From positions 1 through 24,824 of the forward strand of contig QMWA01000009.1 of assembly GCA_003661385.1 (NCBI GenBank): 24,824 nt of DNA, given 5' to 3'. Made by a program: the position numbers and the translations under genes. The notes below the pieces were generated by a model, which worked only from the letters and a program-made list of their open reading frames with translations, was not told where the DNA came from and did no database searches. Source of the DNA: Thermoproteota archaeon. Its GTDB lineage: Archaea; Korarchaeota; Korarchaeia; B14-G2. Below, one piece after another: positions 14,695 through 21,404 of this stretch; the stretch's first letter is position 1; each line of letters opens with the position of its first letter.

Positions 14695-15315
14695 GTGGAG
14701 GGCTCAGAGAAGTCTCTACGGTACTTTTATCTTGCAGGTAGCCAGTTTATCGATGAGATAAAGGATGCCTTCAGCAAGCTGGATCCTAAGCAGGTTGAGG
14801 CCTTCATAGACGCGATAGTCAACTCAAAGAGGGTCTATGTCGCTGGAGCAGGCAGGTCAGGGCTCATAGCAAAGACTTTTGCCCAGAGGCTCGTGCACCT
14901 TGGGATAAAGGTCTTTGTCATAGGCGAGACGGTGGTGCCAGCTGCTAGGCCAGGCGACACAGTCCTATGCCTGTCAGGGAGCGGAGAAACCAGCTACGTT
15001 GTAAACACAGCGCAGATAGCCAAGAAGATAGGGTGCAAGCTGATTGCTATAACCTCTCACCCAGACTCCACGCTAGCTAAGCTAGCTGACGTTGTTGTGG
15101 TGGTCCCAGGGAGGACTAAAGAGGACCTGGCGAGCAGAGACTTCATAGCGAGGCAGCTGACAGGCATACACGAGCCACTAAGCCCACTAGGCTCTCTATT
15201 CGAGGTCAATGCGATGATATTCCTGGAGTGCACCGTGGTCGAGCTCATGAAGAGGCTTAACAAGTCAGAGGAGGACCTCAGGAGAGAGCACCAGAACATA
15301 GAGACCCTGGGGTAG
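14695..15315 (+). CDS. 6-phospho-3-hexuloisomerase (SIS domain)
   Basis: This 206-residue single SIS-domain protein converts 3-hexulose-6-phosphate to fructose-6-phosphate. In many archaea the ribulose-monophosphate route runs backwards to supply ribulose-5-phosphate where the pentose phosphate pathway is absent. VYVAGAGRSGLIAKTFA (48-64), VIGETVVPA, LSGSGETS (93-100) and ITSHPDSTLAKLADVVVVVP match the family, as does the late SPLGSLFEVNAMIFLE. The start is GTG 14695 after GGGGG. The partner hexulose-phosphate synthase is not in the window. It heads a run of four same-strand genes; the next starts 4 bases after its stop. Confidence 0.92.
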   Translation: MEGSEKSLRYFYLAGSQFIDEIKDAFSKLDPKQVEAFIDAIVNSKRVYVAGAGRSGLIAKTFAQRLVHLGIKVFVIGETVVPAARPGDTVLCLSGSGETSYVVNTAQIAKKIGCKLIAITSHPDSTLAKLADVVVVVPGRTKEDLASRDFIARQLTGIHEPLSPLGSLFEVNAMIFLECTVVELMKRLNKSEEDLRREHQNIETLG

Positions 15316-15319
15316 CAGG

Positions 15320-16342
15320 TTGAGCATCCTCAAGGACATTGTGAAGAGCATCAGGCTAGGAGCAGGCAGAGAGAAGCTCTGCCCAGTTTGCGGAGCAAGG
15401 CTAAAGCCTGTGAGGACGCTGGTATCCGGGTGGCTCACACCACAGAGCTACTACTGCGAGAACTGCGGCTACGTAGGCCCGATCTTCATGGACAGCTCCC
15501 AAAGCAGTTTAAATCAGAGAGCAGAGCCTAGGGGTAGCTATGAGGGTGCTCTAAGTCTCCTCAAGATAGACCCTGAGAAGACAGCTGCCAGGATAACTGA
15601 GTTCATAAGGGGCACTGTGAGCTCTGCTGGAGCAAAGGGAGTGGTAGTTGGGATGTCTGGTGGGGTAGACAGCTCAGTTGTCGCGTCGCTGTGCGTCAGG
15701 GCGCTGGGAAGCAGCTCTGTGCTGGCGTTGATGCTCAGGGACAAGCCTACCAAAGAGTCTGATGTGAGAGATGCCCAGGAGCTGGCAGAAGCTCTAGGCA
15801 TAAGCCATGAGGTAATAGACATAGGTGACATAGCAGATAGCATAGCATCTTCATGCAAGCACAGCTCAAAGGTGGATCACATGGTCAGAGGCAACATTGC
15901 AGCTCGCCTTAGGATGATACTGCTGTATATGCATGCGAACATAGAAGGCTTCCTTGTAGCTGGAACCGGGAACAGAAGCGAGCTCCTCTTAGGGTACTTC
16001 ACCAAGTACGGTGATGGAGGTGTGGACTTCCTTCCAATTGGAGGGCTATACAAGACACAGGTCTACCAGCTCGCCAGGTACCTGCAGATCCCTGAGAAGA
16101 TCATCGAGAAGAGGCCATCTGCAGGCCTGTGGCCTGGGCAAGCTGACGAAGACGAGCTTGGGGTCTCTTATGAGGTCGCTGACGCAATACTCTACTGCAC
16201 CATAGACCTCGGGCTAGACGCCAAGTCAACCATGGACCTGACAGGAGCCTCAGAGCAGGAGGTCTCTCGAGTACTAGAGCTGGTCAAGTCGTCAGCGCAC
16301 AAGAGGGCAATGCCTCCCACAGGCCCGCTTCCAGCCAGATAA
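15320..16342 (+). CDS. nadE: NH3-dependent NAD synthetase with N-terminal zinc ribbon
   Basis: The 340-residue protein makes NAD from nicotinic acid adenine dinucleotide, ATP and ammonia. Residues about 18-58 form a zinc ribbon (CPVCG at 21-25, CENCG at 46-50, with SGWLTPQSYY between). Residues about 82-335 are the synthetase: the PP-loop SGGVDSS at 113-119, TGNRSELLLGYFTKYGDGGVDF, and KRPSAGLWPGQADEDELG. No glutaminase domain is present. A stand-alone NadE would begin near residue 80, but I find no in-frame ATG, GTG or TTG between the ribbon and the first synthetase helix, so the fusion appears genuine. The start is TTG 15320. An internal TTTAAA near 15509 is probably incidental. The ribbon's role is unknown. 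Confidence 0.92.
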   Translation: MSILKDIVKSIRLGAGREKLCPVCGARLKPVRTLVSGWLTPQSYYCENCGYVGPIFMDSSQSSLNQRAEPRGSYEGALSLLKIDPEKTAARITEFIRGTVSSAGAKGVVVGMSGGVDSSVVASLCVRALGSSSVLALMLRDKPTKESDVRDAQELAEALGISHEVIDIGDIADSIASSCKHSSKVDHMVRGNIAARLRMILLYMHANIEGFLVAGTGNRSELLLGYFTKYGDGGVDFLPIGGLYKTQVYQLARYLQIPEKIIEKRPSAGLWPGQADEDELGVSYEVADAILYCTIDLGLDAKSTMDLTGASEQEVSRVLELVKSSAHKRAMPPTGPLPAR

Positions 16343-16372
16343 CCTTATTACACCCAGGTAGAGCAGGAGGAT

Positions 16373-17056
16373 ATGCTGCGAGACGCCCTGCTGGTAGCTG
16401 CTGTCTACGTGTACGTCTTCGCTCTCATATCTGTAGGTGAGGCCTTAAGGAGGAGAGGCTGGGACCCACGTGTGACACGCAGGCTAATACACCTGTTTGC
16501 AGGAGACGCGATACTGATACTCCCCCTGTTCTCAAGCTGGTACTGGCCTGCCCTGATACCGATAGGGCTCGGGGTCCTCATGACAATAGCCTTCATGAAG
16601 AGAGTGGGGTTCTTAGCCTCCCCCATGGTCGAGTCAGAGGATGAGGTACTCCACGTGTATGGCCCAGTCTACTACATAATATCGATCCTGATACTGGTTG
16701 CAGTTCTGTTCGATGACCCCCTGACGGTGGTAGCTAGCGTTTTCGTGATGGCCTGGGGAGATGGAGCTGCAGCCATACTCGCTCCAAAGCTGAAGCGAAG
16801 GCACATGTATCCCTGGAGCGATAAGTCCATTGAAGGCAGCAGCATAGTCTTCGCCTTCTCGCTGGCAGCGATGGTGTTCACACAAGCTGTGATGAAGGCT
16901 GCATACGGGGTGTCTGCAAGCTCCCCTGTGGTGTTCACGCTAGCTGGAGCTGCTACCGCTGCTGTAGCTGAAGCCATGGCAGCTGGCCCGCTCAGGCACT
17001 TTGACAACTTCACAGTTCCATTAATAACAGCCCTCATACTACACCTAGTAGGGTGA
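16373..17056 (+). CDS. Dolichol/phytol kinase-like membrane protein (SEC59/VTE5-type, CTP-dependent family)
   Basis: This 227-residue protein has about six membrane segments and the lipid-kinase/CDP-diglyceride synthase-like pattern: RRLIHLFAGD at 36-45, AWGDGAAAILAPKLK at 127-141, KSIEGS at 151-156 and DNFTVPL near the end. Relatives phosphorylate polyprenols (dolichol, phytol, geranylgeraniol) with CTP. A role in isoprenoid salvage or in making dolichyl phosphate for glycosylation is likely, but the acceptor is not determined. The start is ATG 16373 with a strong GGAGG at 16366-16370. CTTATTAC centred about 26 bases upstream could be an extra internal promoter. rfcL follows after 4 bases. 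Confidence 0.82.
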   Translation: MLRDALLVAAVYVYVFALISVGEALRRRGWDPRVTRRLIHLFAGDAILILPLFSSWYWPALIPIGLGVLMTIAFMKRVGFLASPMVESEDEVLHVYGPVYYIISILILVAVLFDDPLTVVASVFVMAWGDGAAAILAPKLKRRHMYPWSDKSIEGSSIVFAFSLAAMVFTQAVMKAAYGVSASSPVVFTLAGAATAAVAEAMAAGPLRHFDNFTVPLITALILHLVG

Positions 17057-17060
17057 CCTC

Positions 17061-18359
17061 TTGCCTACAGAAGTCCTATGGGTCGACAAGTATGCTCCAA
17101 AGAAGCTAAGCGAGATCATAGGCTGGAGAAAGCAGGTTGAGGAGTTTGTAAGCTGGTTTAACAGAGCCTTAAGAGGAGAGGAGAAGAGGCCATGCCTGCT
17201 TGTAGGCCCACCTGGAGTAGGGAAGACAGCGCTAGTCCACGCGTTCGCTAGAGAGCGGGGTGTAGAGCTCATAGAGCTGAACGCCTCAGATGAGCGTAGC
17301 GCTGAGAAGATAAGGGAGCTTGAGAAGGTTGTCGTCACTGGGTCGATAACAGGTAGGCCAAAGCTCCTGTTCCTAGATGAGATAGATGGCATGAGCGGGA
17401 CAGCAGACAGAGGAGGGGTCTCAGCCATACTCAAGATCATAAAGATATCGAGGATACCTGTCGCCATGGCTGCAAACGACCCATACTCGCAGAGGCTAAG
17501 GCCTCTAAGAGACATGGCCTACACGATAAGGTTCCATGCCCTGAGAAGCGACCTGATAGCCAGGAAGCTCAAGCAGATAGCTGAGGCAGAAGGCCTGAAC
17601 ATAACAGAGGATGCGATAAAGGCTATAGCTCAGAGGTCAGGTGGAAGCCTGAGGTCGGCTATAAACGACCTACAAGCTCTATCAAGCAGAGAGCTGATAA
17701 CCAAAGCTGACGTGGAGGCCATGCTAGGAGTAAGGGACGTGCAATCCAATGTCTTTGAGGCCTTAAACAAGCTCTTCAAAGGCTCACCAGAGCTCGCGAA
17801 GCAGGCATTCGAGGACTCAGGCCTAGACCCCAGGGCGTTCCTCCTATGGGTCAAGCACGCTACCACCGTAGCATACTCAGACCCCGATGAGGTTTCAAGA
17901 GCATTCGACAGCTTGAGCAAAGCGGACATATTCCTAACTAGGATCATAAGAGAGCAGGAGTGGGGGCTCTTAAAGTACGCCATAGACTTCATGACGATGG
18001 GAGTCAACCTAGCTGGGGAGAAGCCAAGAGGCTTCATCAGGTGGGGTGTTCCATCAAGGTTCAGAGTCGCCAGAGAAGAAGCTCTCAGGTCAGCTCTAGC
18101 GAAGATAGCGAGACACACGCACACCTCAACCAGGGAGGTCAGGAGGCTGCTTCCACTGATCAGGATAATAGCATCCAAGGGCAGGCTGAGCTTCCTCTCA
18201 AGAGAGGAGCAGGCTGCTCTAGCTCCCCTAGCTAAGCAGCCGCCAGAGCTCAAGGAGGAGAAGGAGGCTAGGGCAGAGGAGAAGCCCAGGAGAAGGAGGA
18301 GGGCAGCGAGGAGGGCTGCGAAGAGGAGCAGCGGGCAAGCTACTCTAAGCTTAGGCTAG
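17061..18359 (+). CDS. rfcL: Replication factor C large subunit (clamp loader)
   Basis: This 432-residue AAA+ subunit loads the PCNA clamp at primer-template junctions together with RfcS, which is not in the window. Walker A GPPGVGKT is at 49-56, Walker B LLFLDEID at 102-109, sensor 1 lies in MAANDP, and sensor 2 in SGGSLRSAINDL. The TEVLWVDKYAPKKLSEIIG opening is typical of archaeal RfcL. The C-terminus is a Lys/Glu then Arg-rich tail ending QATLSLG, where archaeal RfcL usually carries a PCNA-interacting box. Here the terminal aromatics are missing, so it is degenerate. The start is TTG 17061, 4 bases past the kinase-like stop. The gene is convergent with the rhomboid gene, whose stop is immediately adjacent. 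Confidence 0.95.
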   Translation: MPTEVLWVDKYAPKKLSEIIGWRKQVEEFVSWFNRALRGEEKRPCLLVGPPGVGKTALVHAFARERGVELIELNASDERSAEKIRELEKVVVTGSITGRPKLLFLDEIDGMSGTADRGGVSAILKIIKISRIPVAMAANDPYSQRLRPLRDMAYTIRFHALRSDLIARKLKQIAEAEGLNITEDAIKAIAQRSGGSLRSAINDLQALSSRELITKADVEAMLGVRDVQSNVFEALNKLFKGSPELAKQAFEDSGLDPRAFLLWVKHATTVAYSDPDEVSRAFDSLSKADIFLTRIIREQEWGLLKYAIDFMTMGVNLAGEKPRGFIRWGVPSRFRVAREEALRSALAKIARHTHTSTREVRRLLPLIRIIASKGRLSFLSREEQAALAPLAKQPPELKEEKEARAEEKPRRRRRAARRAAKRSSGQATLSLG

Positions 18360-19049
18360 CTACCCATACCAGTATGGAGGTGTGTAGTACTCCACAGGCA
18401 TAGCTCTAGCCCTCCTCCTTGCGAAGAGCTTTATCAGCGCTAGGCCTGTTAGGAAGCCTCCGACATGAGCCCAGAATGCTATCGAGGCTTCTGGTGCAAG
18501 CAGCCCGAGCAATAGCTGCATTATGAACCAGAAGCCTATGTACCACCTAGCGCTGATGTAGTAGATTACGGGGATGAACCTGAAGTAGAAGACTAAGGTC
18601 TCTATCTTGGCATTCGGGTATAGCAGGAAGTATGCTCCGAGGATGCCGCTTATCGCTCCGCTAGCCCCTACAGCTGGCACTCTCGAGTCCATGTTTATGA
18701 CGAAGTGGAAGAATGTCGCTCCAAGCCCAGAAAGCATGTAGAACAGCACGTACTTTGCTCTCCCACAGGCATCCTCGATGTTATCTCCAAATATGTAGAG
18801 GTAGAGCATGTTCCCGAGGAGGTGCATCCAGTCGCCATGGAGGAACATCGACGTTATCGGAGTGTAGTAGAGCCTGTGGAACTTAGATATGAAGTAGTAT
18901 GGTGTAAAGCCGTAGCGGAGAAACAGCCTCGCGAGCTCCGGCCTCGGGTGCACCACCTCCCAGAGGAACACTACAACATTTATTGCTATGAGAGCTGGTG
19001 TAACCACAGGTCTACGTGATGGCCTGTTTATGTCCCTCAGTGGAATCAA
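18360..19049 (-). CDS. Rhomboid-family intramembrane serine protease
   Basis: This 229-residue protein has about six membrane segments. The catalytic serine is S130 in GASGAISG, and the histidine is H195 in HVGGFLTG. The oxyanion-side motif HGDWMHLLGNM (H71, H76, N80) is complete, so activity is expected. It cleaves transmembrane substrates; the target is unknown. The short C-terminal tail is basic then Tyr/Pro-rich (VEYYTPPYWYG). The start is TTG 19049. A TATA-like TTAAAAT patch (19080-19086) lies 34 bases upstream on the minus strand. Confidence 0.93.
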   Translation of the reverse strand: MIPLRDINRPSRRPVVTPALIAINVVVFLWEVVHPRPELARLFLRYGFTPYYFISKFHRLYYTPITSMFLHGDWMHLLGNMLYLYIFGDNIEDACGRAKYVLFYMLSGLGATFFHFVINMDSRVPAVGASGAISGILGAYFLLYPNAKIETLVFYFRFIPVIYYISARWYIGFWFIMQLLLGLLAPEASIAFWAHVGGFLTGLALIKLFARRRARAMPVEYYTPPYWYG

Positions 19050-19091
19050 GCATGATCCTGTGCTAGAGTACGCATGTACTTAAAATAGGTT

Positions 19092-19649
19092 GTGGGGGTG
19101 TCTCAGCTGGATCTGAGGTCAGGTAAGCTGGTCATAGTAGCACACTGCCTACTAAACCCGAACACCAAGGTCTTAGGTGTGGCTAGGAGGAGCTCTGCCC
19201 TGTGGCCTCTGCTTAAGGCCATAGAGGATCACGACTGCAGCATATTCCAGCTCCCATGCCCAGAGCTAGGCTACTACGGCTACAACAGGTTCTGGGCTAC
19301 AGTAGAGCAGCTAGACACACCTGGCTTCAGAAGGTACTGCAGGAAGCTAGCTACACTGGCCTTAGACTCCCTAGTGGAGCTGGCTAGAAACGGCATCAGG
19401 ATACTGGCTCTAGTAGGGGTGGAGGGGAGCCCATCCTGTGCCGTAGGCAAGACCACATCTGGAAGCTGGAGAGGAGACCCGCACCTAGCTGGAGAGACCA
19501 GGAAGGTGAGTAAGCCAGGTGTGTTCATGGCTGAGCTCATCCAGCTCATGAGGGAGGCAGGCTTAGACGCTCCAGCCCTAGACATACGGGAGAAGTCGCC
19601 TGAAGAAGGCATCAGGCAGCTGAGGCTGATACTGAGGGGTTCAGCTTGA
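19092..19649 (+). CDS. DUF523/TudS-related putative desulfidase
   Basis: The 185-residue protein carries three spaced cysteines in the pattern of the TudS-related family: AHCLLNPNTKVLG (C19), FQLPCPELGYYGYNR (C56) and GVEGSPSCAVGKT (C116). TudS enzymes bind a [4Fe-4S] cluster through three cysteines and remove sulphur from thiouracil; the related subfamily is mostly uncharacterised. Its stop overlaps the TTG start of the archaeosine transglycosylase (TTGA, 4 bases), indicating translational coupling and hinting at a tRNA or nucleobase role, which is inference. The start is GTG 19092 or GTG 19098. The only TATA-like patch is just 9 bases upstream, so the true start or promoter is uncertain. 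Confidence 0.78.
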   Translation: MGVSQLDLRSGKLVIVAHCLLNPNTKVLGVARRSSALWPLLKAIEDHDCSIFQLPCPELGYYGYNRFWATVEQLDTPGFRRYCRKLATLALDSLVELARNGIRILALVGVEGSPSCAVGKTTSGSWRGDPHLAGETRKVSKPGVFMAELIQLMREAGLDAPALDIREKSPEEGIRQLRLILRGSA

Positions 19650-21397
19650 CGTTTAAGATGAGAGCTCGAGACGCTGCTGGTAGGCTTGGAGAGCTCAAAA
19701 CCCAGCATGGAACCATACAGACCCCAGCCCTCTTCCCTGTAGTAAACCCAAGCAAGCTGACCCTAACTCCATCTGAGATAAGGGAGCTTGGAGCACAGTG
19801 CATAATGACCAACGCCTACCTGATATACAAGAGCAGCCGCCTCAGAGAGCAGGCTCTAGAGCATGGCGTACATGGAGCTCTAGGCTTTGACGGCCCGATA
19901 GCAACAGACTCAGGAAGCTACCAGCTATACAGGTATGGTGAGGTAGCTGTAGAGAACACTGAGATCATCGAGTTCCAGTGGAGGATAGGCTCTGACATAG
20001 CTACGATACTCGATGTCCCGATGTCCGGTGACATAGCGCGTGAGGACGCCAAGAGCGGAGCTGAGGCCACAGTAAACAGGGCTAGGGAATGGAGCTCCGC
20101 TAGAGACAGGCTGGAGGGGCCACTTTGGGTTGGGACAGCCCAGGGAGGCCCCCACCTCGACATCGTCAGCTGGTGTGCCAGCGAGCTCTCTAAGCTAGGC
20201 TTCCAGATGTACGCTTGCGGAACCCTGAAGAAGGCAACTGAGCAGTACGAGTACAAGCCGACAATAGACTACGTCATCACAGCTAGGAGCATATTCCCAT
20301 GGTGCTCTCCAATGCACCTATGGGGGCTCGGCCACCCTGGTGCATTCGCGCTGTTTGCTGCATTAGGCTGTGATACATTCGACTCAGCATCATATGCCAT
20401 CTACGCTAGGGGATCCAGGTACATGCTGCCAGAGAGGGTTCTGAGGCTTGAGGACCTCACTGAGCTGCCATGCAGCTGCTCTGTCTGCTCAAAGTACACT
20501 GCGAGAGAGCTAGCTGAAGAGGAGAAGCCTGTGAGAGAGAAGCTGCTGGCAAAGCACAACCTACACGTGATGCTGGCTGAGATGAGGAGGGTGAGAGAAG
20601 CCATAAGAGGAGGCTACCTATGGGAGCTGGTCATCCAGAGAGCTAGAGGCCACAGCGGCCTATACCAGGCTTTAAGGTACCTGCTGGAGAGCAAGTACAG
20701 CTGGCTTGAGGAGCACGAGCCCTTCTCAAAGAGGTCTGGGGTCAGGCTGATAAGCGAAGAAGCCTACTTAAGGCCTGATGTCAGGAGAGCTGCTGAAATC
20801 ATAAAGTCCAGGAGCTTCAAGGGCAGCTTAGCTGAGTCACCTCTAGGTAAGGTGCCTGCTGGCCTAGCCTACACGTTCCCAGTAGGCCACATGGACTCAG
20901 ATGAGCCTCCTCAAGTAGACCCATACGAGCAGGTGTCCCATACGCTGGTATTCCAGTTCGGAGAAGGGGCTGACAGCTTCCTTGAAAGAGAGAAGCTCAG
21001 CTACCGCTTCTCCAAGAAGACTGGGATGCTCCGCGACGTGTACTATGATGGGAAGAGGATAGGGGCCTTCAGGTACTATGATGGGCACTTCATACCAAGC
21101 CTAGAGGGGGCTAGGCTCATAATGCGTGGAGTAGAGCCTCCATCCTGCAGAGTTGTGATCAAGGACGAGTTCGAGGAGGCTGTAGCATCTGGCACCACGG
21201 TCTTCACCCACTTCATTGAAGACTGCGACCCCAAGATAAGGCCGTATCAGGAGGCGTTTGCAGTAAACAGGGGGGACGAGCTGCTGGCAGTCGTACACAC
21301 CCTGCTCTCTGCCTCAGAGGTAGGGGGGTGCGAGAGGGCAGCTTTCGCCAGAAACAGGTTCCACATCAAGCCATTTAAGCCCAAGCTTGCAGTTTAA
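19646..21397 (+). CDS. tgtA: tRNA-guanine(15) transglycosylase (archaeosine biosynthesis)
   Basis: This 583-residue enzyme swaps guanine-15 in the D-loop of archaeal tRNAs for preQ0, the precursor of archaeosine. The catalytic TIM barrel spans about residues 1-320, with ATDSGSYQLYRYG (D88), TAQGGPHLD, GCDTFDSASYAIYARGSRY (D246 the likely nucleophile) and the zinc site C276/C278/C281 plus a His near 304-307. The archaeal-only C-terminal domains follow, ending in a PUA RNA-binding domain (about 505-583). The size equals the well-known full-length archaeal form, not the split form of some crenarchaea. The start is TTG 19646, inside the upstream stop, with GAGGGG seven bases earlier. Confidence 0.96.
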   Translation: MTFKMRARDAAGRLGELKTQHGTIQTPALFPVVNPSKLTLTPSEIRELGAQCIMTNAYLIYKSSRLREQALEHGVHGALGFDGPIATDSGSYQLYRYGEVAVENTEIIEFQWRIGSDIATILDVPMSGDIAREDAKSGAEATVNRAREWSSARDRLEGPLWVGTAQGGPHLDIVSWCASELSKLGFQMYACGTLKKATEQYEYKPTIDYVITARSIFPWCSPMHLWGLGHPGAFALFAALGCDTFDSASYAIYARGSRYMLPERVLRLEDLTELPCSCSVCSKYTARELAEEEKPVREKLLAKHNLHVMLAEMRRVREAIRGGYLWELVIQRARGHSGLYQALRYLLESKYSWLEEHEPFSKRSGVRLISEEAYLRPDVRRAAEIIKSRSFKGSLAESPLGKVPAGLAYTFPVGHMDSDEPPQVDPYEQVSHTLVFQFGEGADSFLEREKLSYRFSKKTGMLRDVYYDGKRIGAFRYYDGHFIPSLEGARLIMRGVEPPSCRVVIKDEFEEAVASGTTVFTHFIEDCDPKIRPYQEAFAVNRGDELLAVVHTLLSASEVGGCERAAFARNRFHIKPFKPKLAV

Positions 21398-21404
21398 GCG
21401 TGGC

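Noticed and set aside
14695-15315. Generic sugar isomerase such as KdsD or GmhA
   Set aside because: The single SIS domain, the GAGRSGLIAK and LSGSGETS wording, the length and the C-terminal SPLGSLFE block all match 6-phospho-3-hexuloisomerase better.
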